From positions 310,001 to 374,000 of the forward strand of contig NZ_JAAMPF010000012.1 of the NCBI RefSeq assembly GCF_011074795.1: a stretch of 64,000 nucleotides of DNA, written 5' to 3'. The notes beneath the pieces are model-generated. The model searched no databases. It was given only the letters and a program-made list of their open reading frames with translations, and had not been told where the DNA came from. Positions 17,151 to 25,971 of the stretch are shown one piece after another (position 1 is the first letter of the stretch; each line of letters begins with the position of its first letter). The stretch is from Marinobacter salicampi (GTDB taxonomy: Bacteria; Pseudomonadota; Gammaproteobacteria; Pseudomonadales; Oleiphilaceae). Made by a program: the position numbers and the translations under genes.

Positions 17151-17163
17151 GTGCCGCTGTGCT

Positions 17164-18027
17164 TCAGGTCTGGTCACGCAGGAACGTCCGCAGACGGACA
17201 TCAACCGTCACCGTCAGTTTCTGAAGCGCCGCTGCTTTCTCCCTGCCTTCGGCGCTGGCACGGTACAGGTGAGGGGTCATGGCCAGCAGATCGGCAATCT
17301 GCCCGGCGCCGGCCAGGGCCAGCTCAAAGCGGATGTTTTTGATGGGGCCGGCCGTAAAGCCTTTTTGGGGAGAGCCAGTTGAGGCTCTTTCTCCCTTCAG
17401 CTGTGGGTAAATTATTTCACGTAGCTCCAGCAGATGGTCAGGCCCTGCGTCCACCTGAACCAGCTGTCCGCCGGGACGCAATACCCTGGCGAATTCTCCG
17501 TAGACGGGAAAGCCGAAAATACACAGCACTGAATCGACCGTCGCCGACTGCACCGGCAGGTTGGCATTGCTTGCCACCACCCAGGCAGGCCGCTGCTCGC
17601 GCTCAGGGCCAGACTGCCTCGCCGCTGCTAGTACCGCCCACTTGGAGATATCCACGCCAAGCATAGTGCAGCCCGCCGGGGAGCTGCTGGCCGCCAGCTC
17701 CCGCAGGTAGTAGCCCTCACCGCAGCCGGCATCCAGACAGCTTAAGGACTCAGCCTCGGCAGTACCAGTTAACACCTGCTGTGCTACAGCGTGGGCAACC
17801 GGCCGGTAGTGGCCGGCATTGAGAAAACGCTGCCGGGCCGCCACCATTGCCTTGCTGTCGCCGGGGTCCAGCGAACGTTTGTTCTGGACCGGTAGCAGGT
17901 GAACGTAGCCCTGCCTGGCCACATCGAAGCTGTGACCGGCCGGGCAACGCCAGCTTGGGCCGTCTCGGGTCAAGGGCTCTGCGTCCAGGGGGCAGGCCAG
18001 TAACTGGAAGGGAGTTACCTTGGTCAC
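17164..18027 (-). CDS. rlmA: 23S rRNA (guanine-N1)-methyltransferase RlmA
   Basis: This 287-residue protein aligns by eye with E. coli RlmA along its length. The N-terminal zinc-ribbon region is followed by the Gly-Tyr-Val-x-Leu-Leu-Pro-Val-Gln-x-Lys-Arg-Ser-x-Asp-Pro-Gly-Asp-Ser block and an AdoMet-binding motif Leu-Asp-Ala-Gly-Cys-Gly-Glu-Gly-Tyr-Tyr (about residue 98). RlmA methylates N1 of G745 in hairpin 35 of 23S rRNA. Cys12, Cys28 and His32 match three zinc ligands, but the second Cys of the first pair is replaced by Asp (Cys-Pro-Leu-Asp). Catalytic-domain motifs are intact. Confidence 0.88.
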   Translation of the reverse strand: MTKVTPFQLLACPLDAEPLTRDGPSWRCPAGHSFDVARQGYVHLLPVQNKRSLDPGDSKAMVAARQRFLNAGHYRPVAHAVAQQVLTGTAEAESLSCLDAGCGEGYYLRELAASSSPAGCTMLGVDISKWAVLAAARQSGPEREQRPAWVVASNANLPVQSATVDSVLCIFGFPVYGEFARVLRPGGQLVQVDAGPDHLLELREIIYPQLKGERASTGSPQKGFTAGPIKNIRFELALAGAGQIADLLAMTPHLYRASAEGREKAAALQKLTVTVDVRLRTFLRDQT

Positions 18028-18149
18028 TGAGAATTCCTTTATGAATCAGATGACTTTGCGCTGACAGGGCTTGAAACCGCGATCTCTGACCCAAGCTCAG
18101 TGTGTGTTGTCCTGCAATTACTGATTCACCTGGAAAAGGGAGGTTCCAA

Positions 18150-19619
18150 GTGGCCAGCGAGCACGACCAGGCCGCGCATTTTCGCAGCAAAGTGCCAGCA
18201 CCACCACAGGGAATAAAACGGCTTCGATGGTATGGTCCGGGACTGTTGTGGATGCTTTCAGCTGTGGGCACCGGCTCGATCCTGTTTACCCCAAGGGTTG
18301 CCTCCGCTTTCGAGTACCAGCTGCTGTGGATGCTGCTGATCGTCGTGCTCTTCATGTGGGTCATGATCCGGGAGATGGCCCGTTACTCCATCGTGAGCGG
18401 AAAAAGCATGCTAAAGGGCATGCATAGCCTGGGGGGGCCCAGGGGCTGGGCCGTCTGGGTCATTTTCCTGCCCCAGTTACTGGCCGCCGCCATTGGCATT
18501 GCGGGTCTTGCGGCTGTGGTCGGCAGCGCTGTTGGTGAGTTCCTGCCGGGTGGCAATACTCTTTACGCCATGGCCATGGTCATTCTCTCCACCAGTTTTA
18601 CGGCTACAGGACGCTATTCTCTGATCGAGCGGCTTAGCCGGTTTATGGCCATGGCGCTCATGCTCATGGCCATTATCTCGGCCCTGGTCGTCTTTCCCAG
18701 CCTGTGCGAGGTAGCTGCGGGCCTGACCTTCAGCTGGCCGGAGAATCCGGATCTCTTCATTGTACTGCCCTGGGTAGGGACCATTCTTGCCGGCTCAATG
18801 GGTATAGTCTGGTTTGGCTACTGGACCGCAACCCGGGGTTTTGGCGGCGGTATCAAAAGCCGGGACCCGGAAAACGAGATGCCCCGGAGCTCACAGGCCG
18901 AATTAGAAAAAGGCGAACGGAGCGGCCAGGACCGCAGCGAACGGATCCGCTATGCCCGGGACTGGATCAGGATCATGTCGGGAACGGCAACCCTCGGGGT
19001 GATCGGCGGCCTGGTGGTGATCTTTGCGTTTCTGGTGCTGGGGGCAGAATTACTGGCACCGGAAGGTATCATGCCGGAAGGGCCGAAAGTCGCAGTGGAT
19101 CTTACCAGTCTATTTTCCGAGCTATGGGGCAACGTAGGCCGCTTTATCATGCTCGCCTCCATAATCATCGCCATCGGCGGCAGTATCCTGGCCAACCAGG
19201 ACGGCTGGGGCCGCAGCTTTGCCGACATGACCCTGATATTGACCCGCAGCCAGCGCGATACCCACGGCTCAGGCGGTTTTATTGGCGCTCTGGACCGCCT
19301 CAACCGGAAGCTGCCCTGGCCCCTGCTTGAACGTCGCTGGCTCAAGCGGCTGTTCATTGTCACTGTCACAGGATTGATACCCATAGCCATCCTGCTGGTA
19401 TTCCAGGATCCGGTAAAAGTGATGTCGGTATCCGGCATCATTGCTGCGGCCCATACACCGTTCATTGCCCTGACCGCGCTGTTTGTAAACAGGACCCGCC
19501 TGCCTGAAGAGCTGCGACCGGGACTGCTTACCACCAGCCTGATGGGGTTGTCCGGGCTGTTCTATCTGGGCTTCGCGGTGGTTTACCTGTTAAGTTTGAC
19601 GGGTGCTTTTGGCTCCTGA
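18150..19619 (+). CDS. Nramp-like membrane transporter lacking canonical metal ligands
   Basis: This 489-residue membrane protein of about eleven helices shows Nramp (MntH) similarity: Gly-Pro-Gly-Leu-Leu in helix 1, and Tyr-Gln-Leu-Leu-Trp with a Ser-Gly-Lys-Ser motif after helix 2. The helix 1 metal-binding Asp-Pro-Gly-Asn is Gly-Thr-Gly-Ser here, and the helix 6 Met-Pro-His motif is absent. A polar loop of about 55 residues with many Glu, Arg and Ser follows helix 6. Mn2+ or Fe2+ transport by the usual mechanism is therefore doubtful; a Mg2+ or other substrate is possible. GTG at 18150 is chosen over 18102 because GGGAGG lies seven bases upstream. Confidence 0.8.
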   Translation: MASEHDQAAHFRSKVPAPPQGIKRLRWYGPGLLWMLSAVGTGSILFTPRVASAFEYQLLWMLLIVVLFMWVMIREMARYSIVSGKSMLKGMHSLGGPRGWAVWVIFLPQLLAAAIGIAGLAAVVGSAVGEFLPGGNTLYAMAMVILSTSFTATGRYSLIERLSRFMAMALMLMAIISALVVFPSLCEVAAGLTFSWPENPDLFIVLPWVGTILAGSMGIVWFGYWTATRGFGGGIKSRDPENEMPRSSQAELEKGERSGQDRSERIRYARDWIRIMSGTATLGVIGGLVVIFAFLVLGAELLAPEGIMPEGPKVAVDLTSLFSELWGNVGRFIMLASIIIAIGGSILANQDGWGRSFADMTLILTRSQRDTHGSGGFIGALDRLNRKLPWPLLERRWLKRLFIVTVTGLIPIAILLVFQDPVKVMSVSGIIAAAHTPFIALTALFVNRTRLPEELRPGLLTTSLMGLSGLFYLGFAVVYLLSLTGAFGS

Positions 19620-19731
19620 GCCGCACCAGGCCAAAGACAGAGTCATCGGTTAACGCTTGCTCTGCGTATACTTAGGTAAGGCTGATCACAACCCAACCTG
19701 ATTCATAACTGTTTTTAAAACAGGGGGCGCC

Positions 19732-20388
19732 ATGAAAACCATGAAAATCGATATCGTGTCAGACATCGCCTGCCCCTGGTGCGCCATAGGCTATGCCCGC
19801 CTCGAACTGGCAATGGATCGACTGGCAGACGAACTGGATTTCGAGATCGATTGGCACGCGTTCGAGTTGAATCCCGATGCCGACCCCGATGGCGAGCCCA
19901 TACTGAAGGCGCTGAGTCGAAAGTACGGTCGCAGCCCTGAGGAAATGGACGCGGCCCAGTCTGATATGACGACAATCGCCTCGGAACTTGGCCTCAACTT
20001 CAGCCGCATGAAAGAACGGCGAACCCGCAATACTTTCGATGCCCATCGGCTGGTGAAGTGGGCTGGTGAGCATGGCCGTCAGACCGAGATGAAAAAAGCC
20101 TTCTTCGACGCCTACTTTGGGGATGCGGAAAATATTGCCGATCCGGAGGTACTTTTGGCCCGGGTCGAAACAATTGGCCTGGATGTAAACGAAGCACGCC
20201 GGATTCTAGAGTCTGATAAATTCGCCACAGACGTAAGAGCAGACGAGGCCCGCTACCAGCAGGCCGGCGTATCGGCCGTTCCCGCTTTTATCATTGACCA
20301 GACGTACATGATTTCCGGCGCTCAGGAGCCTGAAACCCTTGTTCAGTCGTTTCGACAGATCGCCTCAGGGGCTGAAAACCCGGCCTGA
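19732..20388 (+). CDS. DsbA-family thiol oxidoreductase (FrnE-like)
   Basis: This 218-residue DsbA-fold protein has a Cys-Pro-Trp-Cys redox centre (residues 14-17) in an Asp-Ile-Ala-Cys-Pro-Trp-Cys context. A helical insertion and the C-terminal cis-Pro motif Gly-Val-Ser-Ala-Val-Pro-Ala-Phe follow. This matches the cytosolic FrnE/DSBA-like subfamily (2-hydroxychromene isomerase relatives). There is no signal peptide, so it should act in the cytosol in thiol-disulfide exchange or glutathione-type chemistry. The first of two close ATGs is used because the GGGGG-rich site is better spaced to it. Confidence 0.88.
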   Translation: MKTMKIDIVSDIACPWCAIGYARLELAMDRLADELDFEIDWHAFELNPDADPDGEPILKALSRKYGRSPEEMDAAQSDMTTIASELGLNFSRMKERRTRNTFDAHRLVKWAGEHGRQTEMKKAFFDAYFGDAENIADPEVLLARVETIGLDVNEARRILESDKFATDVRADEARYQQAGVSAVPAFIIDQTYMISGAQEPETLVQSFRQIASGAENPA

Positions 20389-20637
20389 AGACACAGACTT
20401 GCTGTAAAACTTACCGATTTCAGGAAATTATTACATTAATATTAAGACCTTTCTTGATTTTTTTAAGGTAGCACTTTAATACATGTTTTTAAGCTATTGT
20501 ATTAAAAGCACTTTAATTAGCAGGTTCTCTCATTAAAATAACTCATTTTCTGGCATGCATTCTGCAGTACTTCCTGTGTGCCTGAACAATGGTAGGTACG
20601 TAAATTTTTCATTGGGTATGACTAAGGATGGAATATC
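20389..20637. promoter_or_regulatory. AT-rich regulatory region with direct and inverted repeats
   Basis: These 249 bases before the beta-barrel gene are much more AT-rich than the surroundings. The 10-mer gcactttaat occurs twice (20471-20480 and 20508-20517). The second copy is part of an inverted repeat, attaaa/tttaat (20501-20506, 20512-20517). This looks like a regulated promoter, and the composition would suit an H-NS-type silencer or a transferred segment. No gene is visible. Confidence 0.5.
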
Positions 20638-21156
20638 ATGCACAAGATGCTTAAAACCTCTCTTATTCTGGCGGCCTTTGTTCCGTCTATGGCATTTGCT
20701 CAGGCAGAAAGTGGTGACCGCGAAATCACCATCAATGGCTCGGGCTCAAGCGATAAAGACTTCGATACCACCGGTTTTGATATGAATGCCAGTTACGGGC
20801 AGTATATCAATGATCGTGGTCAGGTCGGCGTTCGCCAAGCTCTCAGCATTTCTGATCGCGAAGGCTCCAGCACAGACCTCGACGGTGCTACCGTGCTGTT
20901 CTATGACCACCACTTTGATGTTGGCGAGCGAGCACGTCCGTTCTTAGGTCTGAATGTGGGCTATAACTACGGCGACCGTACGGAAGAAACATTTTCCGCA
21001 GGTCCTGAAGCTGGTCTGAAGTACTACGTCCGCAACAAGACCTTTATTCAGGGCATGGTGCAATACCAGTTTCTGTTCGACAGTGCCGATGAGGCAGAAG
21101 ACAACTACGACGACGGGATCCTCTACTACAGCGTTGGTGTTGGTTACAACTTCTGA
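20638..21156 (+). CDS. Outer membrane beta-barrel protein
   Basis: The product has 172 residues. A signal peptide (1-21, ending Ala-Phe-Ala) is followed by alternating polar/hydrophobic strands and the C-terminal aromatic signature Val-Gly-Tyr-Asn-Phe required for BAM recognition. Residues about 45-172 contain eight amphipathic strands, suggesting a small eight-stranded barrel like OmpW/OmpX-type or OM_channels proteins. An AAGGA site precedes the ATG. It lies downstream of an AT-rich promoter region and ends before a hairpin. The specific function is unknown. Confidence 0.8.
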   Translation: MHKMLKTSLILAAFVPSMAFAQAESGDREITINGSGSSDKDFDTTGFDMNASYGQYINDRGQVGVRQALSISDREGSSTDLDGATVLFYDHHFDVGERARPFLGLNVGYNYGDRTEETFSAGPEAGLKYYVRNKTFIQGMVQYQFLFDSADEAEDNYDDGILYYSVGVGYNF

Positions 21157-21169
21157 TGCAGCGATTGGT

Positions 21170-21197
21170 TTGCGCATGGGCCCTGCTCATGCGCGAA
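21170..21197. terminator. Hairpin after the beta-barrel gene
   Basis: An inverted repeat (ttgcgcatg / catgcgcgaa, one bulge) lies 14 bases after the stop in a convergent gap. The T-rich part is weak, so it is called a probable terminator only. Confidence 0.5.
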
Positions 21198-21259
21198 CAC
21201 CTTTCCTAAACCCATTTCCACAAAGCCCTCCCCTGCTTAACCACTCTGCAAAACCCCGC

Positions 21260-22141
21260 TCAGAGAAAGTGCATTATCGCGAATACCGATACCAGGGACA
21301 GCGGCATACTTATCAGTATGACTGCGGCTATATCATCCTTCGGCCCACTGTAGTGGCTGGCCAGTATGTAACTGATCACGGCTACCGGCATGGCGGCCTG
21401 AATAAGCAGCGTCCGCACAACGATCGGCTCCAGTGGCAATACAGCTACCACCAGAAGTGCCGCTGAAAATCCCAGCACCACACGCGCCATGGCAAGCCCG
21501 GCAATTGTACCGACGCGCCCCAGGTCCTGCAGATTGATGGATGCAAGGGATTTTCCGAGCAACAGCAGCATCACTGGCAGAGTCATGCCGGCCAGCAGTT
21601 CAACCGTGTCGTTGATAGCAGCCGGCGTTTCTATACCCGTTGCCAGCCAGACCCCGCCCGCGAGCAGCGCGATAATGGACGCATTGGAGAGCACGGCCCT
21701 GAACGAAAAATGCCCCGACAGCAGCCAGACGCCCAGCGTGAAATGACTGACCTGCACCACGGTTGAGATGACTACGGCATGGATAAGCGCTTCCTTACCG
21801 AGCAAAGCAAAAACCAACGGGATACCCAGGTTGCCGGTATTGGGATTGACCAGCATCGACAGGTAACCCCGCACATCCAGCCCTGCCAGCTTCAGCCCGA
21901 GGGCGCCCACAAGGGCCGAGACCACGAGTACCGCCAGTATCGCCAGGGCTGTTTCCGAGACTGACCAGACCGCCACATCCATCCCGAACAGAGCGCTGAG
22001 AATAAGCGCAGGTAATCCTATCAGGGTCACCAGCCTGGACAGGGCAGGGGAATCAAGCAATCCGGTCTTGCGCGCCAGCGCAAAACCCAGGGCAGCACAG
22101 AAAACCACCGGAAACAGCGCGTTCAGATAAGCCGATAACAC
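21260..22141 (-). CDS. AEC family transporter (auxin efflux carrier-like)
   Basis: This 293-residue protein has ten hydrophobic helices in two halves separated by a short polar loop. The Val-Asn-Pro-Asn-Thr-Gly-Asn-Leu-Gly motif in the N-terminal half is the AEC family signature. Bacterial members export or import organic acids such as malate or malonate. The start is GTG with a GAGGT site that lies in a tandem repeat shared with the end of the upstream MscS gene, 26 bases away. The two genes are probably cotranscribed. Confidence 0.88.
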   Translation of the reverse strand: MLSAYLNALFPVVFCAALGFALARKTGLLDSPALSRLVTLIGLPALILSALFGMDVAVWSVSETALAILAVLVVSALVGALGLKLAGLDVRGYLSMLVNPNTGNLGIPLVFALLGKEALIHAVVISTVVQVSHFTLGVWLLSGHFSFRAVLSNASIIALLAGGVWLATGIETPAAINDTVELLAGMTLPVMLLLLGKSLASINLQDLGRVGTIAGLAMARVVLGFSAALLVVAVLPLEPIVVRTLLIQAAMPVAVISYILASHYSGPKDDIAAVILISMPLSLVSVFAIMHFL

Positions 22142-22149
22142 GTCACGTA

Positions 22150-22197
22150 CCTCAGGTGGAGGGTGCCTCAGGTGGCGGGAGCCTCGGGTGGAGCGAT
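22150..22197. repeat. Three 16-bp tandem repeats at the mscS/AEC junction
   Basis: Three copies of a 16-bp unit starting cctcaggtgg (third copy cctcgggtgg) begin at 22150, 22166 and 22182. They encode the Pro/Ala end of the MscS-like protein and supply the Shine-Dalgarno of the AEC gene. Copy-number change would shift the MscS stop and the spacing to the next gene. Confidence 0.8.
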
Positions 22198-23064
22198 GGC
22201 CGGTTCCGCTTCTGGCTTGCCGACAGAGAAGTCATTATGGGCAAACACGTCCGCAAGAATGGTCTGCTCTATATAACTGCGCTGGCCGGCTTTAGCCGGC
22301 ACCCGGACCACCAGATGAATCTCGTCAGCGACAGGCACCTGGATCGACACCCGAGGATCTACCGACGGAACCTCAAGCCCCCGTTGATTGCCCACCTTGT
22401 TGACGTGTTTGCGGGCCCGCTCCAGGTAGGACTCGCAATGGCGGTTGGCAGACTCGAGAAAGGCCTGCTGGGCTGCGCGCCAGTCGTCCCGGCGCTTGAA
22501 TGGCACCGTAAAGACATGAAAGTCATATTCCTCGGTGAAGCTCTCGTTGATCACCGGTTCGGAGACAAACAGCGCGTTGGGAATGACGATCATGCGACCG
22601 GTTCGCTGGTGGCTGCTTTTGCCGGGCCCCACTTCCAGAATGGTGGTGGCCAGCAGACTCTGGTCGATGACGTCGCCACGAAAGTCCTTTACCTGAATCC
22701 GGTCACCCAGGTAGAACGAGCCGGCACCGCTTTTCAGAATCGAGCCCGTTACACACAGAATCAACTCCTTGGTGGCCACCACAAAGGCCACGGCGATGGC
22801 GACAATGGACAGCGCCAGAGTGCGTAGCTGGTCGCCCCAGATAAACACCAGGCCCAGCAAAAGCAACAGTAGAAAACCGTTGCGGAAGTTCACCAGCAAC
22901 CGGCCCCGAAGCTCCGAGACTTTCACGGTACGTCGGATGAAACGGGCAACCAGGGTACGGGAAATAACAATCACCGCGACCAGTATGGCGGTACTCACCA
23001 GAGGAGCGATAATCGTTTCAGGGAGAGCGAAATCGCCTGGGAGCCAGGCCGCACCTTCAAACAC
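22168..23064 (-). CDS. MscS-family mechanosensitive channel
   Basis: This 298-residue protein has two N-terminal helices, the pore helix region (about 83-115), and an MscS beta domain with the Phe-Tyr-Leu-Gly-Asp-Arg-Ile motif (about 117-125), an Ile-Pro-Asn-Ala segment and an alpha/beta C-terminal part. The pore-lining helix lacks the regular Gly/Ala packing of E. coli MscS, which suggests a YnaI/YbdG-like slow or low-conductance type. It should release solutes across the inner membrane on hypo-osmotic shock. The C-terminus falls in the tandem repeat. It precedes the AEC transporter in one transcript. Confidence 0.85.
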   Translation of the reverse strand: MFEGAAWLPGDFALPETIIAPLVSTAILVAVIVISRTLVARFIRRTVKVSELRGRLLVNFRNGFLLLLLLGLVFIWGDQLRTLALSIVAIAVAFVVATKELILCVTGSILKSGAGSFYLGDRIQVKDFRGDVIDQSLLATTILEVGPGKSSHQRTGRMIVIPNALFVSEPVINESFTEEYDFHVFTVPFKRRDDWRAAQQAFLESANRHCESYLERARKHVNKVGNQRGLEVPSVDPRVSIQVPVADEIHLVVRVPAKAGQRSYIEQTILADVFAHNDFSVGKPEAEPAIAPPEAPAT

Positions 23065-23198
23065 GGCCTGGCTCCCTTACGCTTTCAGGTTTTGCAGATT
23101 TGGATTTTGCAGGCAATGAAATGCTCCTGTAACAGCTTTGCCATGGACGTGGGCAAGTTTACGCTGTTATTTCAGAGCATCAATACAAAGCCGCCGGG

Positions 23199-23687
23199 TT
23201 ATTGGGTACCGAACTTCTCATGCTCACCCAGGTCCGGGGTTTCATCCTGCACATTGGCCTTGGCCATTTTGAAAAACTGAACCATTTTGCTGCTGTCACT
23301 GTTCCAGTGTTCACCCTTGGTCACCTTGATTTCGAGCAGGCCGACGTTGGGTGAGTCCTTGCCGTCGGGGAACCATGAGCCCACGAACGGATTCCAGAAC
23401 TTCTCAATCAGGCTCTTGTCCTGGGTAACGCGCCCTAACCCGGTCAGCGAGACGTAGCTGTGCTCCTTGGGATCGCTGAAGGACACACAAACATCGTTAT
23501 CTTCCTCAAGCTCAAACACCTTTTCAGCGTTCAGGTCGGTAAAGAACCAGAGCGTACCCTCGTAGCTGTCCTGCACCAGATACATGGGGCGCGCCCTTAG
23601 CTCGCGGCCATGGAGGGTGGTCAGCATACCGGCCTTGATACCCTTGATGAGGTTCCAAACCTTTTCCTTGTGCTCCTGACTAGACAT
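23199..23687 (-). CDS. Pyridoxamine 5'-phosphate oxidase-fold stress protein
   Basis: This 162-residue protein matches the general-stress FMN-binding split-barrel family. It has a N-terminal helix, Met-Leu-Thr-Thr in the first strand, Arg-Ala-Arg-Pro-Met in the second, a Leu-Trp-Phe-Phe-Thr-Asp strand and Ser-Phe-Ser-Asp-Pro later. The actual oxidase residues of PdxH are not evident, so a flavin- or F420-type reductase or binding role is more likely. The frame is open to 23807, but the ATG at 23687 has GGAGAGA directly upstream and starts at the family N-terminus. Confidence 0.85.
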   Translation of the reverse strand: MSSQEHKEKVWNLIKGIKAGMLTTLHGRELRARPMYLVQDSYEGTLWFFTDLNAEKVFELEEDNDVCVSFSDPKEHSYVSLTGLGRVTQDKSLIEKFWNPFVGSWFPDGKDSPNVGLLEIKVTKGEHWNSDSSKMVQFFKMAKANVQDETPDLGEHEKFGTQ

Positions 23688-23838
23688 CCATTCTCTCCTT
23701 TCCCGTTTGATTGAATGACCTTCTATCACTCTGAGGCTCATCCTTGGCGCTTTCAAGGGTAGACAAACAGGGCAGATAAACCTAAAAAAGCCACATGAGT
23801 GGCCCAAAGGTACAACGCAAACCTGATTAAACCCGGGG

Positions 23839-25971
23839 CTAAAGCCCTGCTACTGAAACCAGAGGCTCACTCTTCAATAAGGCCGTGGTCAGGACCGATG
23901 ACTGGGGCCGGCCAAAAAGGTAGCCCTGCATTTCTTCACAGTTACGGTCGAGCAGGAAGTCCACCTGACTCTCGGAGTTGACCCCTTCCGCGACGATGTT
24001 AAGGCCCATGTGCTGCGCCAGGGCAATGGTGGCGGAGACAATGGCGGCGTCGTTGGGGTCGTCGATGATGTTGCGGATAAAGGACTGGTCAATCTTCAGG
24101 GTATCCACCGGCAGGCGTTTGATCTGCGCCAGGGATGAATAGCCGGTGCCAAAGTCATCCATCGAGATCAGCACGCCCTGGGTCCGCAGACGCCCCAGCA
24201 GCTCGCAACTCATTTCGACGTTCTTCATCAGGCTGCTCTCCGTGACTTCCAGCTCCAGGCTGCCGGGACTCAGGTTCGCGTCGGCCAGAATTTCCTGGGT
24301 TTTTTCCGCAAAGAAAGGCGAGCTAAGCTGGTAGGCGGAAATATTCACGGCCATACGCACCGGTGGAAAGCCCAGTTTCTGCCAGGTTCGGGCCTGGGTG
24401 CAGGCGGTACGCAGCACCCATTCGCCGATCTGGTTGATGAGCCCGATTTCTTCTGCCAGCGGTATAAAATTAGCAGGCAGGATGACGCCCTTCTGGGGGT
24501 GGTTCCAGCGCACCAGAGCCTCAACCCCGATGACTTTCTTTGTACGAATATTAATGCGCGGCTGGTAATGCACTTCCAGCTCGTCGTTCTGAAGCGCAAG
24601 ACGGAGGGCATTCTCCATCAGCAGGCGTTCCAGTACATGCTGATTCATTTGCTTGTCGTAGAAGAGAAACATGCCGGAGCCCTGCTCCTTGGCCTTGTAC
24701 ATGGCCATGTCGGCGTACTTGAGCAGAGTGCCGGCGTCTTCCGCATCCTTTGGGTAGACGCTGCCACCAATGCTGGTAGACACGCTGACTTCATGGCCAT
24801 GAAGCTCGACTGGCTGCGCCACGGCCTCAATCAGGTTCTGGGCCACGGTCACCATGTCTTCGCTTGAAGCCAGATCCTCCAGCACGATGACGAACTCGTC
24901 TCCGCCCTGACGGGCGACAGTATCGGCATCTCTTACGGCGTGCTTGAGGCGGCTGGCAATGATCTTGAGCAGTTCATCTCCCTGCTCATGACCCATACTG
25001 TCGTTGATAGGCTTGAACCGGTTCAGATCCAGAAACAGCACGCCGACCTGCCCCTTGGAACGCTTGGCCTGTTCCAGAGCATGGTTGAGCCGGTTGTCCA
25101 GCATGGTGCGATTGGGGAGCCCGGTCAGCGCATCGTGGGTTGCAAGGTATCGGATGCGGCGTTTCTGGCTGTTCGCTTCGGTAATATCCCGGGCCACCCC
25201 GTGTACACCCACGATTTCCGTGTTAACAACGACCGGAAAATACACAATATCAACATCAACCAGGCTGCCGTCCTTGCGGATCTTGCGGGTACTGAACTTC
25301 TGGGGTACGCCCCGGGTCGCCTCGGCAAACGAGCGTTGCTCCTGCTTCTGCTTCTCCGGCGCCACATAAGTGGCAAAGGGCAGATAACGAAGCTCGTCCA
25401 TGCTGTAGCCCAGCAGCTCTTCATGGGCGGCATTAGCGGAAATTATGCGGCCATCCAGATCACGGACAAACGCGCCATCCGGATGATTGTCGAACATGGA
25501 CTTGAAGCGCTGTTCACTGTCGTGAAGCTTTTCCTGGGCTTCCTTCACCTGATACTGCCGGCCACGGGCAAGGAGGGCGGAGCGGGCGTTGGTAATCAGG
25601 GACGCCGTGCGAACCGGCCGGTCCAGCAGTACCACGTTCCGCAGAAGGTTCATTACGCGCTGGACCGGCAGAGAGTCCGCACCCTTGCCAGCCAACACCA
25701 GTATGGGCAGGTCCGACCAGTCCGGTGCGCGTTCGACATGGTCCCGGAGCACATCCAGCACCGAGTCCACCAGGGCATCCTCTACGGTCAGGATACCGCC
25801 AGCACCACGGTCCAGTTCCGATTGAAGCGCCCGGGCATCCTCACATATCTGACACTCAATACCTGCAGACGACAGCACCTTGCATGCTATCTCGCCATCT
25901 CTGCTGGTGGCTGAGCACACGAGGAAGCGCCTGGCTAAGGCATCGTTTTCAGTAGTGAGCGGGCCCGTCAT
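23839..25971 (-). CDS. Receiver-like/PAS/GGDEF/EAL cyclic-di-GMP protein
   Basis: This protein of about 710 residues has four parts: a degenerate receiver-like region (about 15-135), a PAS domain (about 155-265), a GGDEF domain with intact Gly-Gly-Asp-Glu-Phe (about 351-355), and an EAL domain with Glu-Ala-Leu (about 485), an Asp-Asp-Phe-Gly-Thr-Gly-Tyr loop, Leu-Lys-Ile-Asp and Ala-Glu-Gly-Val. Both cyclase and phosphodiesterase motifs look intact, so the net activity may depend on the sensory part. The start at 25971 has an AGGGATA site and lies inside the 3' end of the KaiC-like gene (23-base overlap), showing tight coupling. Confidence 0.9.
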   Translation of the reverse strand: MTGPLTTENDALARRFLVCSATSRDGEIACKVLSSAGIECQICEDARALQSELDRGAGGILTVEDALVDSVLDVLRDHVERAPDWSDLPILVLAGKGADSLPVQRVMNLLRNVVLLDRPVRTASLITNARSALLARGRQYQVKEAQEKLHDSEQRFKSMFDNHPDGAFVRDLDGRIISANAAHEELLGYSMDELRYLPFATYVAPEKQKQEQRSFAEATRGVPQKFSTRKIRKDGSLVDVDIVYFPVVVNTEIVGVHGVARDITEANSQKRRIRYLATHDALTGLPNRTMLDNRLNHALEQAKRSKGQVGVLFLDLNRFKPINDSMGHEQGDELLKIIASRLKHAVRDADTVARQGGDEFVIVLEDLASSEDMVTVAQNLIEAVAQPVELHGHEVSVSTSIGGSVYPKDAEDAGTLLKYADMAMYKAKEQGSGMFLFYDKQMNQHVLERLLMENALRLALQNDELEVHYQPRINIRTKKVIGVEALVRWNHPQKGVILPANFIPLAEEIGLINQIGEWVLRTACTQARTWQKLGFPPVRMAVNISAYQLSSPFFAEKTQEILADANLSPGSLELEVTESSLMKNVEMSCELLGRLRTQGVLISMDDFGTGYSSLAQIKRLPVDTLKIDQSFIRNIIDDPNDAAIVSATIALAQHMGLNIVAEGVNSESQVDFLLDRNCEEMQGYLFGRPQSSVLTTALLKSEPLVSVAGL

